A program made the position numbers and the translations under genes. Below the pieces are notes generated by a model, which had not been told where the DNA came from, made no database searches, and saw nothing but the letters and a program-made list of their open reading frames with translations. 64,000 nt of DNA from an uncultured Verrucomicrobiae bacterium (lineage in GTDB: Bacteria > Verrucomicrobiota > Verrucomicrobiia > Limisphaerales > J093). The DNA lies in NCBI GenBank assembly GCA_937946835.1, contig CALFAV010000067.1, positions 1-64,000 of the forward strand, written 5' to 3'. Every line of letters begins with the position of its first letter. Position 1 is the stretch's first letter. Of the stretch, positions 16,348 through 24,519 are shown in pieces.

Positions 16348-17373
16348 ATGACCAACTCAGCCTTGTTCCTGACCTGTACGGCGCTGAGCGGCGCCGCGTT
16401 CTTGCCCGCGTCCGAGGCGGGCGAAGCGATTCCCCAGCCCAATCGCCTGAGCTTTGCGGCGCGCGCCGCGTTGCACGTGCGGGCCTCCTTCACCAGCAGC
16501 CTGCCCGCGCCCACCACCCGGCCCGGACCGCCCACCGGCGGGGGACTGCTCCGCGCATATGATGACGGCTTTGTGGGCGTGGACAGCCGGAACAACGCCG
16601 AGGGACAGACGTGGTTCTGGGGCTACGTCTCGGACAGCCAGGTGAATTCCGCGGCCAACACCCTCACCTTCAGCACCCGCGCCAACGACGGGCGCACCAC
16701 GTCGCCGGAGCGGGACGAAGACCCGCACTTCGGCGGCGAAGTCAGTTACGCGCGCACCCTTTTCGAGTGGGGCCGGGCCTTCTGGGGCCTGGAGGTGGGA
16801 GCCGCCTACATTCCAGTGACCATTAAAGACCACCAGGAACTGCGCGGGTCCGCGCAGTACCTTCGCGACACCTTCCCGCTCCGGGACAGCGCGCCCGCGG
16901 CGCCGTACATCGGCACCTACGCGGGGCCGGGACCGTTCCTGGGCGATGCCCCCACCCGGAGCCTGGTCACCCGGGAGGTGGTGTACACCGGCCGCCGCGA
17001 AATCGAGGCCGACACCTTCGGCTTCCGGCTCGGACCGGTGCTGGATATCCCGATGGGCGAGCCTCTGAGCCTCCAGTTGAGTGGCGGCGCCTACCTGCTT
17101 TACGCCGACGCCCAGTTTAAATACGCCGAAACCGCCACGGACGCCGGCCGCCCCCTTGCTTCCCAGAGTGCTCGGGTGGACAAACAGGATTGGACCTGGG
17201 GCGCCTACGTACGCGGCCAGGTGCTGGTCAGTCTTACCGAGCACCTGGGCGTGTTCGCCGGCGTGGATTACCTGATGCTGGACGAAATCAAAGTGGGCAG
17301 CGTCGGTCACGAGGCGAAGTTGGACTTCGGCGAGTCCTACGCCGCCTTCCTGGGCCTGGCGATTAACTTCTAG
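16348..17373 (+). CDS. Outer-membrane beta-barrel-type protein
   Basis: 341 residues. The N-terminus MTNSALFLTCTALSGAAF followed by LPASEAGEA is a probable signal peptide. The rest alternates polar and aromatic residues in strand-like blocks with glycine-rich turns (FWGLEVGAAYIPVTI, LSLQLSGGAYLLYADAQF, WTWGAYVRGQVLVSL, LGVFAGVDYLM). It ends in SYAAFLGLAINF, so the last residue is phenylalanine as in BAM substrates. No porin or enzyme family is recognised. The stop overlaps the stop of the convergent ROK gene in a shared CTAG (17370-17373). The upstream inverted repeat at 16227-16284 may control expression. Confidence 0.65.
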   Translation: MTNSALFLTCTALSGAAFLPASEAGEAIPQPNRLSFAARAALHVRASFTSSLPAPTTRPGPPTGGGLLRAYDDGFVGVDSRNNAEGQTWFWGYVSDSQVNSAANTLTFSTRANDGRTTSPERDEDPHFGGEVSYARTLFEWGRAFWGLEVGAAYIPVTIKDHQELRGSAQYLRDTFPLRDSAPAAPYIGTYAGPGPFLGDAPTRSLVTREVVYTGRREIEADTFGFRLGPVLDIPMGEPLSLQLSGGAYLLYADAQFKYAETATDAGRPLASQSARVDKQDWTWGAYVRGQVLVSLTEHLGVFAGVDYLMLDEIKVGSVGHEAKLDFGESYAAFLGLAINF

Positions 17374-18323
17374 CCCGCCGAGGTCGCCGCTGCGCCCGCC
17401 AGTAACAGCGCGCCCACCGGCACCGCGTCCTCGGCCAGCGCCGCCAGCACCACCGCCGGGCCGGGCTGAAAAGCCTCCATCAAAAACCCGGGCAGCGCCG
17501 CCGCCACCGCCGCCCGCAACGGCTCGCCCACCAGGGACAACCCCCCGCCCAGGATCACCACGGTCGGGTGGAGCAGATGCACCGCGTGCGAGAGGCCAAA
17601 CGCCAGGTCCGTGGCGGTTTCCTCAAGCAGGCGCCGCGCGTCAGCGTCGCCCGCCGCCAGCGCCGCGCCCAGGTGCCGCGCCTCGCCGCCGCGTTGCGGG
17701 CCCACCAGATGCGCCAGCCGACAAGCGGGCCGGGCCGCGATCAGTTCCCGGATTTTCCGGTCCACCGCCCATCCCGAGCAGCGCGATTCCACCGTGGCGC
17801 CGGTGCGGTCCAGCCGCACGTGGCCGATCTCGACCTCCCCCGGCGGGGCGCCGTGAAAAATCGCGCCGCCGCAAACCAACCCGCCGCCGACGCCGCTGCC
17901 CAGAGTCACATACAGGACCGGGTCGTGGCCGCGGCCCGCGCCCGCCCGCGCCTCGCCCAGCGCGGCCACGTTGGCGTCGTTGTCCACCGCCACCGGGCGT
18001 CCGGTCAGTTCGTACAACCACTCGCCCAGGGGGAACTCGGCCCAGCCCGGCACATGATGCGAGCAGCAGATGCGCCCGGTGCGCCAGTCCACCGGCCCCC
18101 CGAAGCCCACCCCGGTGGCGGCGATGGTTTCCCGGGCGCGGATTTCGTTCAGCGTCGCCGCGATGCGCTCGCGGAGGCCGGTGGCGCCGGCCGCCGGGTC
18201 CACGGTAAACCGGAACCGCCGGCGGATCGCGCCGCGGGCGTCGCCCAGGGCCAGTTGCAGCTTGGTGCCGCCGATTTCGATGCCGAGTAGGTCCCCCGGC
18301 TCTGGCTTTGAATTCATGCTCAA
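17370..18323 (-). CDS. ROK-family sugar kinase-like protein lacking the zinc motif
   Basis: 317 residues, normal ROK length. The N-terminal ATP phosphate loop LLGIEIGGTKLQLALGD is present, as are GVGFGGPVDWRTG, the catalytic-region VDNDANVAALGE and the glycine-rich VTLGSGVGGGLVCGGAIFHG. After EIGHVRL the canonical CxCGxxGCxE zinc site of ROK kinases is replaced by ESRCSGWAVDRKIRELI, with one cysteine only. This points to a ROK subfamily that does not bind zinc in the usual way. The likely role is phosphorylation of glucose or a related sugar; regulator activity is unlikely without an HTH domain. Start M at 18323 or the second M at 18317. Confidence 0.85.
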   Translation of the reverse strand: MSMNSKPEPGDLLGIEIGGTKLQLALGDARGAIRRRFRFTVDPAAGATGLRERIAATLNEIRARETIAATGVGFGGPVDWRTGRICCSHHVPGWAEFPLGEWLYELTGRPVAVDNDANVAALGEARAGAGRGHDPVLYVTLGSGVGGGLVCGGAIFHGAPPGEVEIGHVRLDRTGATVESRCSGWAVDRKIRELIAARPACRLAHLVGPQRGGEARHLGAALAAGDADARRLLEETATDLAFGLSHAVHLLHPTVVILGGGLSLVGEPLRAAVAAALPGFLMEAFQPGPAVVLAALAEDAVPVGALLLAGAAATSAG

Positions 18324-18416
18324 TTGGATGGCTTACACCTCGTTCGAACAAGGCACAATCGGGCAAATCGAGCACCACCCTGCTGACTGGCAAAGCGCGA
18401 TCAACACCTTTGGTTC

Positions 18417-18660
18417 TCAGGAACGGTACACGTCGCGACGGTGGCCGAGTGTGATGAGGTAAAGCTCGTTCCGGGAAAGGTCGAATTCGTAAATGACGCG
18501 GTAATCCCCAACGCGAAGACGGGATTCACTCCGTCCTGCCAGTCTTTGGTGGGGAAGCAATCCAGACGACGCCCCATGTCCCGTACTTTTTCGAGAATTC
18601 GGCGCTGCCAGGGCGGGGATAATGGGAAGAAAATGGAGTCGAACTCGCGCGAGTAAATTT
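18417..18660 (-). pseudogene. RelE/ParE-family toxin gene with a frameshift
   Basis: Minus-strand translation gives IYSREFDSIFFPL, then WQRRILEKVRDMG in one frame. The typical RelE/ParE end is in another frame: RLRVGDYRVIYEFDLSRNEL, then YLITLGHRRDVYRS and a stop at 18417-18419. The two parts join if one C is added to the four-C run complementary to 18551-18554, giving LDCFPHQRLAGRSES between them. No clear start codon is visible after the antitoxin stop at 18673. It is a toxin partner of the antitoxin just upstream, inactivated by a one-base loss unless the base call is wrong. Confidence 0.65.
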
Positions 18661-18672
18661 CAGTGGCCTGGT

Positions 18673-18867
18673 TTACTTCTCGGCGGGAGGATGAATGCGG
18701 ACCCGCCCCACGCGCAGGTCGGCCCGGCCACGTTCGATGCTGGCGGCAAATTCTGGATTTATTGGGGCGTCCCGTTCCAGAAAATCCGCCAGCCGGTCCA
18801 GCAGCTCCAGGGCCTCTTCCCGCGGCAACTGCCGCACTGCGGCTTCAATGGCTTCCAACTTGTTCAT
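18673..18867 (-). CDS. Small antitoxin-like protein (addiction module component)
   Basis: 64 residues from the ATG at 18867 (MNKLEAIEAAVRQLPREEAL). It is helical and charged, ending NPEFAASIERGRADLRVGRV ... PPAEK. Size, composition and position directly before a RelE/ParE-type toxin frame fit the small antitoxins of that class. It is open in a longer frame back to 19221, but the upstream part belongs to a different, broken toxin. If the downstream toxin is dead, this antitoxin is an orphan. Confidence 0.6.
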   Translation of the reverse strand: MNKLEAIEAAVRQLPREEALELLDRLADFLERDAPINPEFAASIERGRADLRVGRVRIHPPAEK

Positions 18868-19077
18868 GACCGAAGAATTCGCGGCTCCAACTGGGTTGTC
18901 AAACGGTACGGAGAACCCCCTTACGCCCCGGCCAAAGCTTGCGCCTCCGAGATCCACTGTATTCCCTCGATCGGCGCCTCCTTCCGCACGCGGGTCAGGC
19001 GTTGGAAGCAGACCGGACGGGAGGGCGTTAAAGAAATGCCGAGACCATCCCGGCACGGCCTCTGCAGGTTGTGATTC

Positions 19078-19206
19078 TCGTCCGGCCAAGATAACCCGCG
19101 GCGGGTCGGCAAAAGCAGCCACGGCCTCCACAAACGACACCCCGTGCTTGGCCAGGTTCGAGGCTTCTTTGGTTTCGTCCCACTCGAAGTAATTGGCGAA
19201 AATCAT
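19078..19206 (-). pseudogene. N-terminal fragment of a BrnT-type toxin
   Basis: From the ATG at 19206 the translation MIFANYFEWDETKEASNLAK followed by HGVSFVEAVAAFADPPRVI matches the start of BrnT toxins (FEWDxxKxxxNxxKHGVSF, then FxDP). BrnT is normally about 90 residues; after about 40 the similarity ends and the frame runs into unrelated sequence fused to the next antitoxin. The catalytic C-terminal half and the BrnA antitoxin are missing. Confidence 0.6.
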
Positions 19207-19239
19207 CCTGAACCCGGGCAATGGTTGGCAGACCCCGGT

Positions 19240-20727
19240 TTAACCCAGGGGCTCGGCCAGGCGGGTGGCCGTCGCCCGCAGGTGCTCCCACGCCGCCTTG
19301 ACGTGCCGCGCCCGGGTGTGCGTCTGGCCCACGCACAGGCGCAGCGTGTAGCAGCCGTCCAGCACCGTGTGGGTCAGGTACAACGCGCCGCCGGCATTCA
19401 CGGCCTCCAGCAGACGGCGATTGAAGTCGTCGCCGGCCCGGTGGCGAAAACAGACCAGGTTCAGCGGCACCGGCGCGGCCAGTTCAAAGTCCGGCGAGGC
19501 CCGGACCCACGCGGCGAACTCCTGCGCCAGCCGGACATGCTCGCGCACGTGCCGGCGCAGGCCCTCGGCCCCGTAGTGGCGGAGGACGAGCCACAGCTTC
19601 AGCGCGCGGAAGCGCCGCCCCAGCGGCACCTGCCAGTCCCGGTAGTCAATCACCGCGCCGCTCTGGCTGGCGGCGTTGCGCAGGTACTCGGGCTGGACGC
19701 TGAAGGTGCGAATGAGCGCGGCCCGGTCCGCCACCCAGAAGCAGTCGCAGTCGAAGTTGGTGAACATCCACTTGTGCGGGTTGAAGGCGTAGCTGTCGGC
19801 CAGTTCCACGCCGTCGTGCATCCAGCGGAACTCCGGGCACAGCGCCGCCGTGCCGGACATGGCCGCGTCCACGTGCAGCCACACCCCCTCGCGCCGGCAG
19901 ATTTCGCCGAGGGCCCGCACCGGGTCCATCGCGTTCGAGGAGGTCGTGCCCACCGTGGCGCAGACGAAACACGGCGTCAGCCCGGCCGCGCGGTCGGCCG
20001 CGATTTGCGCGGCCAGTGCCTCCGGGCGCATCGCCCCGGCGGCGTCCACCGGAATCAGGCGCAGATGGGCGCGGCCCAGGCCGGCGATCTTCACCGCTTT
20101 TTCCACGCACGAATGCGCGTGGGTCGAGGCATAGGCGGTCAACCCGCCGTGCACGCCGGTTTCGTTGGTGGCAAAACCGGTGGCCCGCTCGCGCGCGGCC
20201 AGCAGCGCCGTCAGCACGGCGCTCGAGGCGGTGTCCTGGATCACCCCGCCGCCGGGGCCGGTGGACTTGAACCGCGCCGGCAGACCCAGCAGGTCCACCA
20301 GCCAGTCCAGCACGTGCGTTTCCAGTTCCGTGCACGCCGGGCTGGTGATCCACATCATGCCCTGCACGCCCAGGCCCGCCGCCAGCAACTCGCCCAGGAT
20401 GGACGGGCCGGAGTTGTTCGCCGGAAAGAACGCGAAAAAGTTCGGCGACTGCCAGTGGGTCAGGCCGGGCAAAATCAGCGTTTCCACGTCGCGCAGGATT
20501 TGCTCGAACGGCTCGCCGGTTTCGGGGGGAACCGGGGGCAGGGCTGCGCGCAACTCGCCCGGCCGGGCGCGCGAGAGCACCGGGAAGGACTCGACGCGGC
20601 GTTGGTACTCGGCCAGCCAGTCCACCACCGCGTGGCCCCAGCGCCGGAATTCATCCGGCGCCATGTGCTCGCCGGGCGCCCCGGCGGGGGATGTGCCAGA
20701 CCTTGAAGGTGCGGAAGCGGGGTTCAT
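19240..20727 (-). CDS. Pyridoxal-phosphate-dependent group II decarboxylase (aromatic amino-acid type)
   Basis: 495 residues from the ATG at 20727; another ATG at 20664 (MAPDEFRRWGHAVVDWLAEY) also fits the family start. Group II decarboxylase features are clear: THWQSPNFFAFFPANNS, the PLP region GVIQDTASSAVLTALLAARE, WLHVDAAMSGTAALCPEFR with the aspartate facing the PLP nitrogen, and SYAFNPHKWMFTNFDCDCFW with the Schiff-base lysine. The overall pattern is that of aromatic-L-amino-acid decarboxylases (Tyr, Trp or Dopa to amines) in the cytosol. Substrate cannot be fixed. No transporter or amine pathway lies beside it, and it appears to be monocistronic. Confidence 0.9.
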   Translation of the reverse strand: MNPASAPSRSGTSPAGAPGEHMAPDEFRRWGHAVVDWLAEYQRRVESFPVLSRARPGELRAALPPVPPETGEPFEQILRDVETLILPGLTHWQSPNFFAFFPANNSGPSILGELLAAGLGVQGMMWITSPACTELETHVLDWLVDLLGLPARFKSTGPGGGVIQDTASSAVLTALLAARERATGFATNETGVHGGLTAYASTHAHSCVEKAVKIAGLGRAHLRLIPVDAAGAMRPEALAAQIAADRAAGLTPCFVCATVGTTSSNAMDPVRALGEICRREGVWLHVDAAMSGTAALCPEFRWMHDGVELADSYAFNPHKWMFTNFDCDCFWVADRAALIRTFSVQPEYLRNAASQSGAVIDYRDWQVPLGRRFRALKLWLVLRHYGAEGLRRHVREHVRLAQEFAAWVRASPDFELAAPVPLNLVCFRHRAGDDFNRRLLEAVNAGGALYLTHTVLDGCYTLRLCVGQTHTRARHVKAAWEHLRATATRLAEPLG

Positions 20728-21200
20728 GCGTGCCGGGCAGCCTGAGCAAGCGGTTCGGGCTGTCAAGGCAGGGGCCGCAGAGTTCGCCCCGCGGCGGTAA
20801 GACAAACACCAAGGACACCAAGACCACGAAGACCCTCTCGCAAGCGGTGCTTCAACCACCTCCGCAGGGATTAGCAATCAGCCCGCCGGGCGGAAGCGTT
20901 TGAGACCGCAGCCCCGTTGGGAAATCGCTCCGCTCCTTCGTTCTCTTGGTGGGCTGGGTGTTCTTGGTGGTTCCAATTGGGGTGCTCGGTCCGCCGGCCG
21001 GAAGCTGCCCAGGGTTGCGCCGCCGCCGCAGCGGTGCCCTGTCAGTCCCGGTGACCAATTCCGGTAGGGCCGCGCTGCGGCGTGGCCAAAGGTGGGGTAC
21101 GCCAGTCTGCTGGCGCTTTCCATTGGGGACCGATTAACGGGTTGCCCCAGGTGTGACACCGTTCGGTTGACCGCCGGAGCCGGCGTTTCACAATCGCCGC
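20728..21200. other. 473-base gap with micro-repeats and repeat array C
   Basis: No gene is visible. It contains an AC-rich stretch with CACCAAGGACACC (20809-20821) and an inverted near-copy read on the minus strand as CACCAAGAACACC near 20957-20969. A 25-base GGTAGGGCCGCGCTGCG element is at 21063-21087, and the hairpin CGCCAGTCTGCTGGCG at 21100-21115. Promoters for both flanking divergent genes should lie here, but none is clear. Confidence 0.7.
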
Positions 21201-24200
21201 GTGAACCGTGCCCTTGCTCGCCTTCAGTCGCTGTTTGCCACCGTGCTGGCCGGCCTCGCGCTCTGCCTGAGCGCCGTCCCGGTCGCGCGGTCCGCCGAGC
21301 CGGAGGCGGACCCGGCCGAGCTGCCGCATTTCCCCGCGCTGTCGCCCGAGGAGGCGTTGAAGACCTTCAAGCTGCGGCCCGGCTTCCGCCTTGAACTGGT
21401 GGCCGCCGAGCCGCTGGTGCGCGACCCCATCGAGCTGTGCTTCGACGAGGACGGGCGGATGTTCGTGGTGGAGATGATTGACTATTCCGAACTGCGCGAC
21501 GTGACGCCGCACCTGGGGCGCATCCGCCTGCTGGAGGATACCGACGGCGACGGGCGCATGGACCGCAGCCGGGTGTTCGCCGACGACCTGCCCTGGCCCA
21601 CGGCGGTGTTCCGGGCCAACGGCGGGGTCTATGCCGCGGCCACGCCGGACGTTTTCTTTTTGCAGGACACCGACGGCGACGGCCGGGCGGACCGGCGCGA
21701 GGTGGTCTTCACCGGCTTTGCCATTGATTACGCGCCGTACCGGACCAACCAGCTCAACATGCAGGCCATGCTCAACAGCTTTCGCTGGGGGCTGGACAAC
21801 CGCATCCACGGCTGCACCGCGCCCAACGGCGGGGAGATCACCTCCCCGCGCTGGCCGGCCGGCCGCTCGGTGAACGTGCGCGGCCGGGACTTCGCCTTTG
21901 ACCCCCGCACGCTGCTGCTGGAGGCCGAAGCCGGCGGGGGCCAGTACGGGCTGTGCTTCGACGATCGCGGCCGGCGCTTCACCTGCAACAACAGCGACCA
22001 CCTGCGCGTGTTCCTGTACGAGGCGCGGTATGCGGACCGGAACCCGCACTTCACGATGCCGCCCGCGTTGCAGAGCATCGCCGCCGACGGCCCGGCGGCG
22101 ACGGTGTACCGCACCAGCCCGGAGGAACCGTGGCGGGTGTTGCGCACCAAGTGGCGGGTGGCGGGCCTGGTGCCGGGACCGGTCGAGGGCGGGGGGCGGG
22201 CCAGTGGGTACTTCACCAGCGCCACCGGCATCATGATCTACCGCGGCGACGCCTGGCCGGAGGAGTACGTGGGCGACGTGTTTATCGCCGACTGCGGCAG
22301 CAACCTGATTCACCGCAAAAAGCTCCGGGCCGACGGCGTGGCCCTGATCGGCGAACGGCCGGCCGACGAGCAGCAGACCGAGTTTCTGACCAGCACCGAC
22401 ACCTGGTTCCGGCCCGTGCAGATGGCCAACGCGCCCGACGGCGCGCTTTACGTGCTGGACATGTACCGCGAGATCATCGAGCACCCGTGGTCACTGCCCC
22501 CGGGCATCAAGAAGCACCTCGACCTGACCGCCGGCAGTGACCGCGGACGCATCTACCGCATCGTGCCCGAGGGGTTCCGGTCGCGGCCGCCGCCGCGGCT
22601 GAGCCGCGCCACCACGGCGGAGTTGGTGCAAACCCTTGGCCACCGCAACGCCTGGCATCGCGAGACCGCCGCCCGCCTGTTGTACGAGCGCCAGGACCGC
22701 GCGGCCGTGCCGCTGCTCGAGGTCCTGGCACGCGGGGGCGGCTTTGCGCTCGGGCGCTTGCACGCCCTCTACGCCCTCGCCGGGCTGGGCGCGCTCTTGC
22801 CCCGGCATCTGGAACCCGCTTTGCACGACCCCGACGACCGGGTGCGCGAGCACGCCGTGCGCCTGGCGGAGCCGTTTTTGCGGAGTGGGGAAGGTGGGGC
22901 GGCGCTGCTGTCCCGGCTGCTGTCCCTGGCCGAGGACCCCAGCCCGCATGTGCGCTATCAACTGGCGTTCACCCTGGGTGAAACCCGCGCGCCGGAGCGC
23001 CTCGAGGCCCTGGCGCGCATCGCCCGCCGCGACGCCGCCAGCCCCTGGACCCGCGCGGCGGTGTTAAGCTCGCTGGCCGAGGGGGCGGACGCGATGTTTG
23101 CCCGGGTGCGGGCGTGGTTTACCGAGACCTCCGGGGAGGCGGCCCTCGGCCCGGGCGAGTACGAATTTCTGCGGCAACTGGTCCAAATGCTCGGCGCGCG
23201 CCGTCGCCCCGAGGAGTTGGCGGCGGTGCTGGACTTCGTGGACCGGGCGCCGCCGGCGGTGGCGTTCACCCTGGTCCATGCTCTGGCCGAAGGCGTACGG
23301 CAGGCGCGTGGCACGCTGGAGGTTGCCCGGGTTCGCCCGGTGTTGGAGCGCGCGCAGGCCGTGGCGGTGGACCCGCGGGCGCCGGAAACCGCGCGGGTGC
23401 AGGGCATCGAGTTGCTCGCTCTGACCGACTTCGCCACCGCGGGCGAGCGGCTGCTGGGGTTGCTGGACGATCCCACCCAGCCGCAGGCCGTGCACCTGGC
23501 GGCGGTGCGCACATTGAATCGGTTCGCCGACCCCGCGGTGGGGCCGGCCCTGGCGGGACGCTGGCCGGGGTTGGCGCCGCGGGTGCGCGCGGCGGTGTTG
23601 CCGGTGTTGCTGGCCCGGCCCGAACGGGCGCGGGCGTTGCTGGATCAAGTGGAAGCCGGCGTGGTCCGCCGCACGGAGCTGGATTCGACGCAACTGGATT
23701 TTCTGATGAACCACCGCGACGCGGCGTTGCGGCAACGCGCCCTGCGGCTGCTGGCCGGCACCGTGGCCGGGGATCGCCAGGCGGTGGTGGAAAAATTCCG
23801 TCCGGCCCTGACGCTGGCGGGTGAGGCGACGCGCGGCCGGCGGATTTTTCAGGAGCGCTGCGCCTCGTGTCATCGGCTGGGCGGCGAGGGCTTCGCCCTG
23901 GGGCCGGACCTGGCGAGCGTGCGCAACGCCGGCAAGGAGAAGATGCTCATCAACCTCCTGGATCCGAGTCGCGAGGTGCTGCCGCAGTACCTGGCCTACG
24001 AGGTGGAAACCCGCGACGGCGAAAGCCTGCTGGGCGTGGTGGTCCAGGAAACGGCGGCGCAGGTCACCCTGCGTCAGGCCTACGGGCGGGAAACGGTCAT
24101 CCCGCGGGCCGAGATCGTCTCGATGCGCAGTCAGGGCAAATCCCTCATGGCCGACGGTCTGGAGGAGGGACTGACCGCGCAGGACCTGGCCGACCTGCTC

Positions 24201-24224
24201 GAGTTTGTGGGCAACGCGCCCTAG
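21201..24224 (+). CDS. PVC-type membrane-bound dehydrogenase with HEAT repeats and C-terminal cytochrome c
   Basis: 1007 residues from a GTG. A signal peptide (LAGLALCLSAVPVARSAEPE) leads to a beta-propeller-type N-terminal domain (LVAAEPLVRDPIELCFDEDG, RMFVVEMIDYSE, repeated DTDGDGR motifs). The middle third (about residues 480-870) is HEAT-like helical repeats rich in RHLEPALHDPDDRVREHAVR-type units. The C-terminus has one c-type haem site, CASCH, in GRRIFQERCASCHRLGGEG, with a later methionine region (SMRSQGKSLMADGLEEGLTA). Such proteins are abundant in Planctomycetes and Verrucomicrobia and are thought to oxidise sugars or alcohols in the periplasm, passing electrons to haem. The specific substrate is unknown. 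Confidence 0.88.
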   Translation: MNRALARLQSLFATVLAGLALCLSAVPVARSAEPEADPAELPHFPALSPEEALKTFKLRPGFRLELVAAEPLVRDPIELCFDEDGRMFVVEMIDYSELRDVTPHLGRIRLLEDTDGDGRMDRSRVFADDLPWPTAVFRANGGVYAAATPDVFFLQDTDGDGRADRREVVFTGFAIDYAPYRTNQLNMQAMLNSFRWGLDNRIHGCTAPNGGEITSPRWPAGRSVNVRGRDFAFDPRTLLLEAEAGGGQYGLCFDDRGRRFTCNNSDHLRVFLYEARYADRNPHFTMPPALQSIAADGPAATVYRTSPEEPWRVLRTKWRVAGLVPGPVEGGGRASGYFTSATGIMIYRGDAWPEEYVGDVFIADCGSNLIHRKKLRADGVALIGERPADEQQTEFLTSTDTWFRPVQMANAPDGALYVLDMYREIIEHPWSLPPGIKKHLDLTAGSDRGRIYRIVPEGFRSRPPPRLSRATTAELVQTLGHRNAWHRETAARLLYERQDRAAVPLLEVLARGGGFALGRLHALYALAGLGALLPRHLEPALHDPDDRVREHAVRLAEPFLRSGEGGAALLSRLLSLAEDPSPHVRYQLAFTLGETRAPERLEALARIARRDAASPWTRAAVLSSLAEGADAMFARVRAWFTETSGEAALGPGEYEFLRQLVQMLGARRRPEELAAVLDFVDRAPPAVAFTLVHALAEGVRQARGTLEVARVRPVLERAQAVAVDPRAPETARVQGIELLALTDFATAGERLLGLLDDPTQPQAVHLAAVRTLNRFADPAVGPALAGRWPGLAPRVRAAVLPVLLARPERARALLDQVEAGVVRRTELDSTQLDFLMNHRDAALRQRALRLLAGTVAGDRQAVVEKFRPALTLAGEATRGRRIFQERCASCHRLGGEGFALGPDLASVRNAGKEKMLINLLDPSREVLPQYLAYEVETRDGESLLGVVVQETAAQVTLRQAYGRETVIPRAEIVSMRSQGKSLMADGLEEGLTAQDLADLLEFVGNAP

Positions 24225-24519
24225 CGCCGAGATTTCCCCGGCGGTCGCGGCTCACGGGCCGGGGCACCGATTTTCCGGGGTGGTTCGTCAAGTTCCCCCG
24301 ACCGGTTGCGCCGCCAAATCCAACCCGCCACCAGGGGTGATTCGGTGGACCGGACCGAGAAAAATCCTCGCTCCAGGCCCCGGGGCGCGGGCCGGCTGGC
24401 CGGGTGAGGCAAAGCCCTGGGGGTGTTCCAAAGGGCGCAGTGGGAAGCTCAAGATGTTGTTTATTTGAACCATAAATTTGCCATTGACTTCATGGAATTG
24501 ATTAGCAGCTTCTGCTTCG

